This document shows positions 1 to 12,714 of a stretch of DNA of 64,000 nucleotides, one piece after another. The stretch is from Cocos nucifera (Eukaryota > Streptophyta > Magnoliopsida > Arecales > Arecaceae). The notes under the pieces were generated by a model, which was not told where the DNA came from, did no database searches, and worked only from the letters and a program-made list of their open reading frames with translations. The DNA is taken from positions 1 to 64,000 of the forward strand of contig QRFJ01004944.1 in NCBI GenBank assembly GCA_006176705.1, read 5' to 3'. The number at the start of each line of letters is the position of its first letter. Positions within the stretch are counted from its first letter, which is position 1. The position numbers and the translations under genes were made by a program.

Positions 1-2535
1 AGTAACTCCGGTCATGAGGTTGATCGTCTGCTCCTATGTTGCTGGGATTTTGATGAACCTTGGCTCCTTACTACGGCTATCACTCCATTGTTGTCGCAGT
101 ACAGAGGAATGCATCATGATGCACATCACTCTGGCTTTGCAGCACTCTTTGTAGCAGAATCCTCTTTGTCAGCTTCCGATGCATCAGATTAACATCTAGC
201 TTCTATATTGTAATTGTCTATCATTAGTGCTTGGACATCTCTAGCTTGATAGCAGCACCTGACCCGCTTACACACCAAACAGACTACTAGATGTCGACTT
301 TCTGTATCATCTTATTAATCAGACATAAAATTGACTTATATACCCTGACCTGAGTTCCTTTTACCCTCAAAAACTAAAGAACATATCCATCTTCTCAATT
401 ACTTAAGTATACATATTTCATAGAAGTCCATGCTCTTCACTTACTAAATCAAAACTGATAATCCTGCTCGTGGACAACTCACAGCTGACTATATCAGTTC
501 AATGTACATAGCATGGCGTAATAAGAGAGCTCCCTAATCTGTTGAAACATAAGATCTTACTCATCATTTCAATCTCCTCAAGTTTGTTAGGACACATCTT
601 CTTGGAAGTATTAATCCCATTCTGCCAAGAGCAACCAATCCCCTCTTGTAAGTTTTTCATACTAACTCTTTTGTACCTTTTTATTACACTCTTGTGGAAG
701 ACCCAGCTATTCCTATTTGTCTATCCTATAACCTTAATTCTAAATAAAAGATGCTCTCCTAGATCTTTATAAAAACTCTTTTGATAGCCATTATTTTTAA
801 ACTATGTCAATATGAAAATCATTCCCAATAAGATATGCCTATCCATGTATATATGAGAAAGATAATAGGCACCCATTGAACCTTTCTGAATACACAATGT
901 TCCATCCTATTCTTGAATGATCAAATGATATTGATCATATTCTTAGAATATGAGATTTCTAGCTCTACATTCTTCTTAATTCATGTGACCTCTGTAGCTT
1001 GTAGATCTTTACAGCATCAATCGACTGTGAATCTACGTGGTTTCAATACTAGTCATCTTCCTTATATCCACTTAATGAATTCTCACGTACCATCTTCGCC
1101 CATATTTCATAATCATAATAGGCCTACAACAACACAAGTACATTTGTAAGGCTGGTAATTAGCCATGCTACTAGTAAAAGGTATCTTGATGTTCAATGCC
1201 TTGGTCCCTACATTATACCCTATTCGCCACCTAAATCTACCTGATATGACTCCATTATTCCCATCTACAAGTTATCTTTCCTCTTGTATATCACACTTTA
1301 ACACCTCAATAAGGTTACTATACCTTCAGTGTATCTGCCAGTTATCAGATTTTGGTCTCGAGCATATGAGTTAATTTCTACTACATCTGCCTCACTAACC
1401 AACTTTTTCCAGTCATCATATCCTACCTATCATCTCGTCATATGTTTTCGCATCATCACCAATAAACCACATTTCTCTATGAGTGAAATATTTTTCCTAC
1501 ATCCTCGAAATAGTATTCTAAAGTTACCCTTTAGAGATGAAAATTCTTTCTAATCTTATGAGTGGGATTATAAGATTGCATCAAATCTGATTCTGTTTTA
1601 CATAAGGTCTTAGGCTCTCTCTCCTTGGGAGAACTTCCCGAGCCTATCTATCACTATCTGTCTGATACAACCACTTGAATATAAACTATTTTTCAAGAAA
1701 GATGACATGTCGACCACAATCACATTTTATGTCTTCTTAAATAAAGAATAATATCCTAACTAACTCTTTAGGATATCCTATGAATCAACTCTAACAGGCA
1801 CCTATACTGAACTAACCGCTTGTTGTCTCTTCGACATGAGCCCGAGACAACGTTCCAAATTCTGACGGTGACTCAAAACTTGGTTTCTTACCATGGCCAT
1901 CATCCTCATATCGTGTGGTCAGGAATATTTAAGACCTATTCAGAAATTACATATAGCGGGCATCTAGACTATGTCTCCAAAGAAAACCTCCGTGAGTCTG
2001 TAGCGAAAAAGCTCAATCATAGATCGGGACCATAATCTAATAAGTTTTTGATTTCTCCATCTCTAAATAATTTCGTTTAGTTTAGGATCCAGTAGAGTTC
2101 ATTGACGAGACATTGCCATTTTCTTAAGATAGTCTAGGAAATATCGACTAAGGTATTTTCACCTCCCGATCTGATTGACAAGAACCTAATCGATTTTTAT
2201 TTATGTTTCCTATCTTCATGTCTGAATTCTTTAACTTTCAAAAGCTTTAACTTTATGAGTATCAATATTTTCCTAACCCACAATCACAATGGGCCGCACA
2301 ACATCGCATCGTACGTTAGGACAAGCTAGGTCTTTGCCCTTTTCCCAGTTCTTACAAAAAGGAAACTTGTCATGAAGCGCATTATCTCACAAATGGATAC
2401 TGACATCGATAAGTCAACAAACTTCAATAGTTCCAAATTTTTCATAATTTTGTTTAATCCTGTCCTTTGCTATATGACTTACATAAGATATGCATAATAC
2501 CCTAGCTTTAGCCTATCGTTTGGACTATCCCTAGG
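1..2535 (-). pseudogene. Element A integrase/RT/RNase H remnant
   Basis: This is the pol region of element A, recognisable only by nucleotide similarity to elements F and G. The stretch 2281-2345 matches the integrase core region (compare 61050-61115), 420-760 matches the RT C-terminal part (compare 59160-59350), and 50-130 matches the RNase H tail. No frame stays open for more than about 75 codons, and deletions and substitutions are dense. A TAG at 1686-1688 on the minus strand lies at the integrase/RT junction, at the same place as stops in F and G. The region is non-functional; the family assignment is firm and internal domain borders are approximate. Confidence 0.8.
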
Positions 2536-3834
2536 TCATTTTGTTTGGCATTCACGTTTTGCTCGATAGTTAGAAAATGAAAACATCAATATGTAGCTGA
2601 TAAAGACCATTAATAAGGAAACCATTTGCAATTTTATTTCTTTCATAAAGAATGTTACAATGGTCCTTAAAGAGAAGGTAATCACATAGCCTTCTTGTGC
2701 TAAGCATGAAACAGAAATCAAATTCCTGCTAGCTGCAGGCACATAATAACAGTCTTTCAAAACTAAGTCTAAACCAGATGGTAATCGAAGAGGGTATGTT
2801 CCCACGGCCACTGCAGCAACTCTTGCTCCATTACTCGATGCAGTAGGATCATGTCTCCATCCCTCAGCCTCCTGCTATCCTCAAGATCCCTGCATAGAAG
2901 TGCACAGAGATGAGCACTAGAACCAGAGTCAAGCACCCAACTGGATGCAGAAGAAACCATAAGGTTAGACTCAATAACGAGCATACCTCCAGAAGGACCT
3001 TCCTTCTTGTTCTTCAGGGTGGCCAGGTAAGTAGTAGGGCAGTTCCGCTTCCAATGGCCGTCGCTGTTGCAATGGAAACACTTTCCTTTGATCAGCGGCC
3101 TTCTTCTTTGGCTCTATCTTCTTCTTCTTCCCACCTTCCATCCTTCTGCTTTTTCACAGACTTCTTTTTCTTTCCATAAGACTTTCTTTTGGAAGAAGTC
3201 CGTTCCATAGCAAGAACTGAGCCTTTAGAACCTTTCATAGAAAGCTCAGCGGTAACCAGCATATTCATTAATTCGGCCAAGGAATTTTGATGAAGTTTAT
3301 GCATGTGGTAATTCATGATGAATTGCCCATATGCATCAGTCAAGGATTGCAGAATAATATCGTTCTGCAGATCCAAGTCCAACTTCACACCGAGCTTCTC
3401 AAGCTCTTCCAAGTCCTTGATCATCATGTCAGACAGTGATCTTGGACTGACTGCCCATCACGCATCTTAGCCTTAAAAAGTCATTTCGTGACTTGATATT
3501 TGGCTGCGCGACTCTGTTCACCAAACATCTCCTGCAGGTGAGCCAACATTTGGCGAGCAGTCCCGATATCTTCATGTTGGCGCTGGAGCTCATCAGACAT
3601 CGAGCCCAACATGTAATATCTGGCCTTATTATCTTCGTCTATCCATTTTTCTCAGAGACGCTCTCTGATTCAGTGGATGGACGGGCTGGTAAGGTGGGAG
3701 GGTCCTGGTCCAATACATGGGTTAACTTCTCAGAACCCAAAATAATTTTGTAGTTTCCTGAGCCAATCTTTATAATTGGATCCGGTCAGTCTATGTGTGT
3801 CCAGGATACGTGCTAATGGGTTGGACGCAGACAT
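2536..3834 (-). pseudogene. Element A gag-protease remnant
   Basis: Gag would start at the ATG whose complement is at 3832-3834, the same start as in G. The frame runs through the UBN2-type Gag core, is stopped by TGA (complement at 3481-3483), and reopens in frame. It then meets 1-2 base insertions, for example near 3290 (two extra codon letters in the HKL motif) and near 3030 (a duplicated agt). Further left come the lysine-rich stretch, the CCHC region at about 3035-3085, the protease motif LDSG near 2930, and the GAG-pre-integrase segment. Relative to G most differences are small insertions, which is unusual for natural decay. Gag would form the virus-like particle and the protease would cleave the polyprotein; this copy can do neither. 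Confidence 0.85.
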
Positions 3835-5766
3835 TTTCCTGTAGAGAGTCAAAGATTCTAGTTAGATACTGTAATTATGACTTGACCAATTTATTTAGAA
3901 AATTTTATTTTTAAACATAAATTAGCTTCCCACTATTTTCTCGGATCCCTACACTCCCTCTGTAGAGATGCGAAAAATCTTCCATGATTAATGAATTTCT
4001 AGTGGGTGGTGCGGTCTCACCAACTGACTCATCACCTCACCTAACAGTTATTGGTGATGGGTTAGCCAATGAGTGAACAACTCTTGTTCAATGATTCTCT
4101 AATCATGGTGCACCCAAACTTGGTCTCTAATTCATGAATCTCACCATGTATCCAAAATATTGATCCACTCCTTAGTTAAGTCAGACCCACCATTTGCATA
4201 GAGACTAGGATTCCTAATTGAGTCTCTCACCGTATCCAAAATATTGAGCCCAACTCATCCTCCAGCCCATAGCATCCAATGCCTAATAGACATGGTTGCA
4301 TCTTCCTGGTGCAACTGAGCCACTGTATCCAGTCCGAGAACAATCAACCCTGGGAAGGGCCCGCACATCTACAATGGTGGAAGACCTCATTGACTTAATC
4401 TTTTCTTAGGGAAAGAATTGAATTCAGGTCTCATTAGAACTAGACTTGTCATAGTCATAACAATTATGACTAACCTAGTGGCATGGGTTAGCTCGGATTA
4501 TTGAGACCACCTCAAATCAGAACTGTGTCACACAGATATGGCCAGGTAAGTGAGATCGGTGGAAGGAATATGCCATTAACTCGTACAAGAATGCATTCAG
4601 GTCGAGTAGCTCTTAATTAAAAACCAGTCGGTCGTATGTGCCAAACTTACCTTAGACACCAAATTATTGAGTCAGAACCAATTGGGTTAGCCTACAATCC
4701 AGACTCTAACCTCTGAGCCTAATTAGGTCTTGCTTGATCGTGTCACATCTCAATGTGATTCGATCTTGACCCAGACTTAATCCTATTAGGCTGGTCAATT
4801 TAAGCATTGTTTGATCCCATCTAACCAACTCTTGATTCGGTTTGATCAACCGCTTAGACCTAATTGAGCTACCCAAGCCCGAACCCAGTATTATGAATAT
4901 GTCTTAGATCTAAAAATTCTATAATTTTAGATCCTAATTAATATTTATATAATCTTAATTCTTAATTAAGTTTTAGGGTTCATGAAATAAAATATGCATA
5001 CATATAAATTCCTAAGGGTTTCAGGATCTAGGATTTTGCAGAAAGTAAGTTCTTGGATTTCTGATTAAGGACGAACGCGCAGCACCCCTACATGCCATAA
5101 GAACACCTCCATCGAATGGAAAGAGAGGGCCTTTAAACCCTATTTTATTCTTATGATCGGATAGGCCAACGAGGAATGCCTTAATCAGGAAATATAATTA
5201 AAACTACAAAACTAGTTAGATCTATATCATATATCTCATATACAAATTAATGATCTAACTAATGGCATATTTTGCATACATCTCATGTATTATCACTAAA
5301 TTAAACATGTATATTTTTCAGATCTAAAATATTATACATAACATCTAAAAAATAGATTTATATTTGATCATATCAAAATAAAACTATTCTAGATAATTTG
5401 TAGAACTATTCTACAACTAGTCTAAACATGCATCTTTTCATATCACATATAAATAAATCAAAAATTAAAAAATTTATTTTTTATTTTTTAGATCTAATTA
5501 AAATAATTATAATATTAAAAAATAAAAATTAAATAGATCTAAAATTATATTTAATCAAATTAACAACATCATTATACTAGACTACATATAGAACTATTCT
5601 ATTTCCAGTCTAGTCATGCATCTCATACGTATTAGATCTAAATAATTTAATTTTAATATTTTAATTTTAGATCTAATCACATCTGATGTAATATTTAAAA
5701 ATTTTTAATATTAAATCAAAAATAAAAATAAAATTAGATCTAAAATAGATCGAAAGAACTGTAACC
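3835..5766 (-). other. Element A untranslated leader
   Basis: This is non-coding sequence between the primer site and gag, about 1.9 kb, collinear with the leaders of B, F and G. A long leader is known for BARE/Angela elements. It contains the twice-repeated motif related to CTCACCGTATCC (near 4139 and 4226). It is AT-rich toward the primer site (5200-5760). No supported ORF. Confidence 0.8.
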
Positions 5767-5780
5767 TGGCTCTGATACCA
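5767..5780 (-). promoter_or_regulatory. Primer-binding site of element A (tRNA-iMet)
   Basis: The minus strand reads TGGTATCAGAGCCA, complementary to the 3' end of plant initiator methionine tRNA, two bases inside the 5' LTR. It primes minus-strand cDNA synthesis in copia elements. Confidence 0.93.
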
Positions 5781-5782
5781 AT

Positions 5783-8022
5783 TGAAGAAAAAACCTATTT
5801 TTTGGCATAGAATCGTTCAGATTTAATTGGATCTGAAGGAATATTTTAATTTTTTTTTCTAAAATCTTAATTAGATCTAAGACTTCTCTAATCTAATCAT
5901 AGAGATCTAATATTAAAAATTAAAAATAAAATTAAATCAGATTTAAATTCAAGTACCTGATTTGGTAATCTAATTAACTTACGATGATCCTATTGATTCC
6001 TGAGGTTCTGGAAGGAGCCACGCATGCACCTAGACTCTACCAATATCCACTCAAATAGGATCTGAATGTCTTCTTCTCATAAATATCTCCAACAAAAATT
6101 AGATCTGGATCTGATTTGAAAAGCCTTCAAAATGACTTCTGAGGGCAGCTTGTTCGTCTCACGAATACCGTCGTGTAGATGTTGAATCTTGGACCTTTAA
6201 CTCAGATTTATGCCTAACTTTTTAGGCATGTAGAAGAGAGAGAGAGAGGATAGAGGGGGCATGGATATCAAAGGAAAGGCTCCTTTGGGTGTGGAAAAAA
6301 TAAATTACATTGAGGCAATTTCATGAGAAGAGTTCTTATACTAGACATAGCACCATAAAGAGTCCCTTTTTGACCAAAAACCTTATTAATTTGACCATTG
6401 AGACTCTTGAACATGATATCCATGAAAAACCCCAGATCCCATCTAGTTTTGATGCCAAAAATCCATCTAGAAGGTGGCAACATGAAAGGATAAGGAAGAG
6501 TCCATGTGCTCCCTTAAGAGTTTGATCCAAATCAAACTCTATCAAAACCCAGTCTAGGCACCTCAAAAAATCACAAAATATTTTACACCCAATGTATAAC
6601 TCATTCCCTATCACATAGCAAAAAAATAGATTAAAATAATTTCTAGAGAAATTTTTAAAATTTTTTGATCATGTGATCCTCAATTCTCTCAATTGGGTCA
6701 ACTATTGATCCTAGTCCAATTGCACTAGGAATGAATTTAATTTTCATAATTAATCTGACCTAGACTTATTCCAATCAAATGAAAATAAATTCATTCAAGA
6801 TACAAAAATAAGTCAAATCAAATTTGATTTGGTTGTGATGAATTAGAAAGATTACAGAAGGAGAAAGTCAGGCTTAATCGTGTGCTAGCATGATTACCTT
6901 GAACCTGATTGGATCTAATCCAAATCAATCAAACTAGGTTAGCTCAATTGATGACATCCAAACCTAAATTCTTATTTGTATGATCTAGTTAGATTCAGTT
7001 CTGTATGGTAATGAGATATGTCATGATCTCCATCATCGATATTATTGAAACACCTTTCGATGGACCAAAACTTTTCTGATTCATACAATTAGAATGATCG
7101 ATTATCAAAATTATTCTAATTACTCCAAAAATCCATCAATGACACCTAGCAGTATATAATGGCAATCCATCAGAACTGAAAGTGAACCTTTCAGTGTAGC
7201 TACCTGTGTGATTGGATTCTTCTATCTTGAGCTCCGACATGATTAGGGTTAAGGTGAACTCATCAAACCTAATATCCATTATATGAGTTAATCATTCGAT
7301 TCGAGTCCTATGTGAAATCCTTTATAAAAACTCTTTTTATCATCTTCACTCTCCCATGGCCATGGGTTTATGGACTTGATTCTCATGATCATCATAGGGC
7401 TACTCCTCTTTTATCGAGGTAGATAGATTCTTTATTGGTGCCACTCAATTCCTACAATGAACGTTCTATAGCCAACATACACCTCAAAATACCGAATGGC
7501 TAGGAGATCGAGTTATGGTATAGTCAAACTACAACACCCTCAAGATGAATTGCCGATGTACCTCAAGTCAAAGAACCAGACACACTATTGCAATATCGAG
7601 CCAGTCATTGATAAGAAGGTAGACTTTCTTATGAATGCTCGAGGTGGTCACACTCAGTGCCCTCATTCTCTAATGAGTATCTATACTCTCACTCTGATAT
7701 CTCCTCACCATAGACTCAAGACTCATCTACTCAAAGAAAGCGATCATACACCAATCTTTCGGATCAATCACCATCCTCGTGATGATCCTATGATCGAAAG
7801 CAGTTTATGAGTTAATTATGAAAATTCATATCTTAAATTTTTAACTCTTTCAAAATATGAATTATCATTATCATTAATTCAAAAGATGTATTACATACAC
7901 TTTAAATACACACTATGATAGAAAATAATTCATTTATTAATTTATAGTCAAAATTATAAAATTACTCTTAGAAGTGTATTACAAGTATGAGCCAATCTGA
8001 CTTCTTGGGCATAAATCTAACA
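5783..8022 (-). repeat. Element A 5' LTR (about 2.24 kb)
   Basis: In plus coordinates it begins TGAAGAAA and ends ATCTAACA, so in element orientation it is TG...CA. It aligns along its length with the LTRs of B, F and G and the solo LTR at 34533, but is clearly more diverged, with AT-rich expansions in 5800-5960. The U5-end palindrome is weak here (AAAAAA/TTTTTT). The TATA and W-box region is not recognisable in the form seen in B and G. Confidence 0.9.
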
Positions 8023-9304
8023 GATATTTCTTTAGCACAGCCTTTGATTGAGTCAGTCACAGACCCATTCACTACTCCTCCAGGTCGATCTTCTAGAGCT
8101 CATTCTTCACTCATTCAAACTATTGATGATCGGGCCACCCAAATCATCCATTTTATTTTAGATGGACTGAGACCATAGATTGAGGGGATCCAGACTGAGA
8201 TTGGTAGGCTATCATATAAGGTTGGACACTAAGCTTAACTCATGGAGTAGAGAGAGAGAGAGATCCAGCATGTTCCTAGGATTGATCACATCACTCTTAA
8301 CTTTTATGGGATAGCTGGTGGATCTTCTAAGGACTCATGCTTCACTAGAATCAGCAGTAGTAGTGATCACAGCGGCATCGACAGTAGTAGATGGCAGTAG
8401 CAGCAGTAGTAGCAACAACAGTTGAGATAGTAGAAGTAGATGCAGATATTTTCTTTATTCTAATTCCGTCTCTAGTTTTTGAGCCTCCCCACTGTGCACT
8501 TGATTAGCCTTCGACCACACAGCCTCCTCCCAGATCTCTTAGAACATATTCTTGAGCTGGAGGTCCATCCACTTGTACTAGGAGTAGGATGGTGACTAGA
8601 GCTAGCTCCTCCACCACTCTTGATGTTCCATCTGACTGATCCACTAAGACATAGGCTCTTTTATATAGGGATTAGTCTATATCTACATGATATTTTTAGA
8701 ACTTGGTATGGTGTCTTGCTATTAGTATTGGATGATGATACTTTATTTTGCTTGTATTGTATGAAAATGATTACACTGCTTGAGTATCTTTTTGTATGTA
8801 GTACATATTCCTATAAAAAATGTATTCTTTCTAATATGTTTGCATGTCTACTTTTATATATTTTTCTTATCATTAATTCTTTGATGATGACAAAAAGAGA
8901 GAAAGAAAGATAAGCATAAAGAAAGAGGGAGCACATAAAAATGAAGGAGAAAAAGATAATCATAAAGTAAGGAGGGGCAAACAAATGAATGTGGAAATAA
9001 AAGAAAAAAGGAAAATGAAGACACACACTTTAAAATTTTGAAAATTTGGCACATCATTAGCACACTAATGGCACATTAATGGTACATACTATAAAATTAT
9101 GGAACTTCTTTTTGATGGCACATTTTACTTTTAACAAATAGAAAGGAGGACTATTGTAACTGAAATGATAAAAGGAAGAAAGTGTATATAATCTAAATTT
9201 GCAATAGTCATCTTAACTTAAAAATATAAAATGCTATTCTCTTTACTTTGAATGCTTTTAAAATTACAAATATTATGCATGAACTCAAAAATTTTGTCAT
9301 CATC
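8023..9304 (+). other. Degenerate 3' internal region of element J
   Basis: There is no intact gene. The frame beginning in the LTR of A and running to 8178 contains a stretch rich in isoleucine, arginine and aspartate that could be the remnant of the coiled, Env-like or extra ORF found after pol in SIRE-type elements; this is inference. A CAG/TAG trinucleotide run lies at 8352-8420. The part 8880-9300 is a purine-rich, non-coding 3' region. Confidence 0.45.
8352..8420. repeat. Imperfect CAG/TAG trinucleotide repeat
   Basis: Repeated cag, tag and gtag triplets, interrupted by tgatcacagcggcatcg-like sequence. Simple-sequence expansion inside the SIRE-like tail. Confidence 0.8.
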
Positions 9305-9317
9305 AGAAAAAGGAAGA
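9305..9317 (+). promoter_or_regulatory. Polypurine tract of element J
   Basis: AGAAAAAGGAAGA immediately before the LTR start TGTTGACCC. It would prime plus-strand DNA synthesis. Confidence 0.7.
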
Positions 9318-9318
9318 T

Positions 9319-10734
9319 TGTTGACCCTAGGTATGATTTCGATGAATAACAAAATATTTGAGTTTATTTTTGATACTAATAATTTGGTTGGAGTGTTTAA
9401 GATAAAGTTTAGGAAGACATGAACTCATCTTAATGAAGCTCCATGTATTTGATTGAAAGAACTAAGAAAGAAGAATAAAAGAGATTAGGCCAAATATTTT
9501 TTAAAGAATCCTTGGTCATGAACCAACTCAAGAAAAGCTTAAAGTTAAATTTGGCATGATTTTAGCACTTGGCATAGATCAGGTCAACTCCAGATCAGTA
9601 GGAACTGACTTAAGGAATCAAATAGGTACTGGACTCAAAAATAGAAGATATTATTTTAGATCCTATTACTGGAGTCAACTCAGGAGTCGACACAAGAAAA
9701 GCAGAAGTTAACTCATGTCTCAGGAGGGCACAAGTTCAAAAATAGAATGCTAAATTTTTTATCCTACAATTGGAGTCAACTCACAGAATCTAGGAGCTGA
9801 CTCCGATACGTAAAATTAGCATGGCATAGGAAATATAGAATGTTGGAGTTTTTGCCTTGCGATTGGAGTCAACTTAGGGCTTTGGAGAGTCGACTCTCGA
9901 ATTTCTGATAGCTCTAATAGCTAGTTTTTAGAACTATCTAGATTTTATTCGGAACATTCTAAATGACTTTTTTTGATGTTCCAATGGCTACAAACCTATT
10001 TTAGTGTTCCCAACTTGGATTAGAAGACTCCTAAGATCATATTAAAGTAAGGGAACATAAGAAATAAAAAAAAGAATGGGAGAAACATCAGAACACATTT
10101 AAAAAATTCTGTGCAGTCCAACCAGTAAGCTTTAAAGAGTTTTCATTGCTGTTCAACCACTCAACTAGCTGTGCAATCAAGACATTCTCAAGTGAAGGAA
10201 GAGAGCATTCATCGCAAAAGACCTCCAACAACTTAGCTTGTGCATCAAAGCTTCAAATCAGATCTTCAAGAAGTTTGTTTGTATTTAAGCTTTTGTACTT
10301 TCAAATTTCTATATTTTAAGTTTCAAAAGAGTTGAAACTTGAGGGATAGGCTCATCCAAGCCTTGAATTGAATTTGTACAAGCCTAGGAATGGTTTGGTG
10401 TTAGATTTTAGTTGGTTAGCCTACAAAACCAAATGGATTTAGATTATGAACATGGAAAAAATAATATTGCTGTAATCTTGATGATTATAGTAGAATTCTC
10501 AAGTGGAGTGTTTGAGGAGTGGATGTAGGTGATGGGTTTGTCACTGAACCACTATAAAAACTTTATGGCTTTGTATGTGTGACTCTTCTTATTAGCTATA
10601 TTTATTTTCATCACATTTAAGCATTGCATTTTCAGAATATAAGCATTATTATTCTGCAAATATACTTACTAATCTAAAAAAGTTTTTTATAAACTCAATT
10701 CACCCCCCATTCTTCGGTTGATCTTCGGGCAACA
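9319..10734 (+). repeat. 3' LTR of SIRE/Maximus-like element J (about 1.4 kb)
   Basis: Begins TGTTGACCCTAGG and ends GGGCAACA, directly after a polypurine tract. It contains several copies of a palindromic motif related to GAGTCGACTC between about 9580 and 9900, and a C-rich stretch (caccccccattc) near the end that is common in SIRE-type LTRs. The partner LTR is not in the window. Confidence 0.65.
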
Positions 10735-11592
10735 AAAGGGAATGGCCTAAGATAACATGAATTGATAATATGGGAAAAATGGATTCTTATTTTGATAGAG
10801 CATACTTTTGAGAGAATTGATAAAGAACATAGTTATAAATCAATATCACATATAGGTGGGATGTGGTACTTTTCATCTTGATCTAAAATGCCTGATAAAG
10901 TCTAAATGCGGTTGTCTTGGATTCATCTTCTTACTGATGGAAATCATGTTTTAGACATCATCCATTATAATCTATTTCATAAAACTTACTCTTAAGCATG
11001 AGACAAAAATATTCAGTTATACAAAATTAATGAAAACTTGACATGACTTATATAAAAATTTTGATAAGATGAGATATACAAAACATGATACTTCGATAGA
11101 TGAGTAAAACTCCATCAATAGTAATGCATATTTTTTGGGAGGAGCAAGATCATAAAGGCTATTACAACTGACATACTATTCACATATATTTTGCTTGAAA
11201 TACAGGTCGCTGAACTAGGCTCCTAATTTTAGTTTACAATATATGAAATCATAGCCTAGATATCATAACTAGAAATTCACCACGAAAGGTCCTACATATT
11301 GTTGTACAAGAATTCAATTGCAGTCATGATCTGAATAACTTGATTTAAGAATATCATAATGTTTTTTCTCCTCAAAGGAAACAAATAACTTAATATTCTA
11401 AACTAATTACTCTTTGTTGAATAAACAAATGCAAAATGAGTTATATGTCCTTATGACGAAGATTCTACAAATAGATGTCTAATCTCCTCATGTGATTCAT
11501 CTAGAGTAGACTTGTGATTGGCTAAATGCCTGCTGAAGAAGAATGTTTTCTCTTTCCACATGTCACTCACAAATTCAATGTAAAATGTAGGC
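10735..11592. other. Unassigned AT-rich intergenic DNA
   Basis: About 860 bp with no open frame of note, no LTR ends and no match to the other families in the window. It may be old decayed repeat or genuine intergenic DNA. Confidence 0.5.
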
Positions 11593-12444
11593 TGTGATGT
11601 CCCAGTCCATTAGACCAGCTAGACTTTCCCATTGAGTGGGCCAAGAAATGGACTCCAAGGGCTGCCAAAATCCTAGGAAGTCCTCTATAAAAGGAAACCC
11701 CTTTGCCCCATATCCAGCCTTCTTCTCTCTTCTTTCTCCCTCTTTCTCATTATTTTCACCAATCCCCTTTTCACTAAGCTTGATAGAAATTGAAAGTCAT
11801 AGTCACCTCCAAAGCTTAGGTAATTAATGCTCCAATTTCACCTTCTATCTCTTTCCCTCCTCCCCATGGCCTAAGCACCCCTGATGGCCATTGATTTCAT
11901 GGGAAACCCCTATTCAACCCTTGTTTTTTGGCCTTCTTTTCGTTTTTCTTTTGCCATCAGTTGTTGTGTTACCACTTGCTCGGGCACCACCTCTTGGGAA
12001 GATCCCTCATGTGTGATATGGATCTCTTAAGTTTAGGATCGGAATATCAGTGACAATGTCCATACCATAATAGAAAGGAAGAAAAGATAAATAAAAAGGA
12101 TACAATCAAATATGTGGATCAAGCAAAGACTTGCCTCCATGGGATATCTAAACTTCACTATGAGAAAAGAAAAAAATTATAAGAAGAGATTACATTCTCT
12201 TAACTCTCATACATCATTCCCTCTCTCAATAAGAAGCACTAAATCCTTAAGCTCTCACTTTAGGAGATCCCCTATAGCTATGGTAGCTACCTGATAGTCC
12301 CCTCAAAGTACCCTTGCTTCTGCTCTCTGCCAGCACCTCTCCATAGTCTGCTGTCTCTACCCATAGGTCTTCTACTGAACCAACGTCCATCGTCTGCAAC
12401 CCATAGACCATTAGGCTATTATAATGTCCTGAAATCGAGTCCCA
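11593..12444 (+). repeat. Probable Ty3/gypsy-type LTR (K)
   Basis: Begins TGTGATGTCC and ends GAGTCCCA, about 850 bp, TG...CA bounded. A TATA-like CTATAAAAGG is near 11684, in the position expected for an LTR promoter. Two bases downstream is a primer-site-like sequence. Starts of the TGTGATGTCC kind are common in plant gypsy (Del/Tekay-like) LTRs. No coding part of K is seen, so the superfamily is tentative. Confidence 0.45.
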
Positions 12445-12446
12445 CT

Positions 12447-12458
12447 TGGTAACAGAGC
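12447..12458 (+). promoter_or_regulatory. Primer-binding site of K (tRNA-iMet, one mismatch)
   Basis: TGGTAACAGAGC matches the complement of the initiator tRNA 3' end (TGGTATCAGAGC) at 11 of 12 positions and lies two bases after the proposed LTR end. Confidence 0.5.
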
Positions 12459-12709
12459 TTAAACAGGACTCATAGATCATTTCTAGCCATTCAATCATGC
12501 CTGCGAGCCTCTAGAGCTATCCAATCACATAATTGCATGAAAAGCCATGCAAAAAAACCCTAGGATTGCATAAAAATGCCCTGAACCCCTAAGCCATCCA
12601 TGCAGGAGCATGGACCATGTGGAAACGCTAGGTGGCACCATGGACTACATGGTCTGGGCCACACCCACGTGCACTCGATTGTATGCATGTCCTGGGCTGC
12701 GCCTGTGCA
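12459..12709 (+). other. Leader of K with GC-rich degenerate repeats
   Basis: Non-coding. From about 12590 it turns GC-rich with loosely repeated units such as TGGGCCACACCCACG and TGGGCTGCGCC. The same kind of sequence resumes at 15351 once the solo LTR is removed. Confidence 0.45.
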
Positions 12710-12714
12710 TAGGC
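12710..12714. repeat. Target site duplication, left copy (TAGGC)
   Basis: TAGGC at 12710-12714 is repeated at 15346-15350 on the other side of the solo LTR, a perfect 5-bp duplication. Confidence 0.9.

Larger units (their letters stand above)
1..8022 (-). mobile_element. Element A: Angela-type Ty1/copia retrotransposon, left-truncated by window
   Basis: The parts run right to left: 5' LTR, tRNA-iMet primer site, leader of about 1.9 kb, gag, protease, integrase, RT and RNase H. The left window edge falls in the RNase H tail, about 160 bp before the expected polypurine tract, judged by alignment with element G; the 3' LTR therefore lies just outside. The segment 2536-5766 is almost letter for letter like element G apart from many 1-2 base insertions, whereas 1-2535 and the LTR are far more diverged. 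The element interrupts a SIRE-like copia at 8022/8023; the 5 bases after the LTR are gatat, but the partner duplication is outside the window. Confidence 0.9.
8023..10734 (+). mobile_element. 3' portion of a SIRE/Maximus-like copia element (J)
   Basis: A degenerate 3' internal region (8023-9304) is followed by a purine tract and an LTR that starts TGTTGACCC. This arrangement is typical of the SIRE/Maximus lineage, which carries extra sequence after pol and LTR ends of this kind. The left part is cut by insertion of element A; the rest of J should lie on the far side of A, outside the window. Lineage assignment comes from remembered LTR-end motifs and is moderately sure. Confidence 0.6.

Noticed and set aside
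8620..8913. 97-codon hydrophobic ORF (possible membrane protein)
   Set aside because: AT-rich T-runs give Phe/Leu/Tyr-rich frames; it lies in the 3' non-coding tail of the SIRE-like element, and overlapping antisense ORFs look equally hydrophobic.
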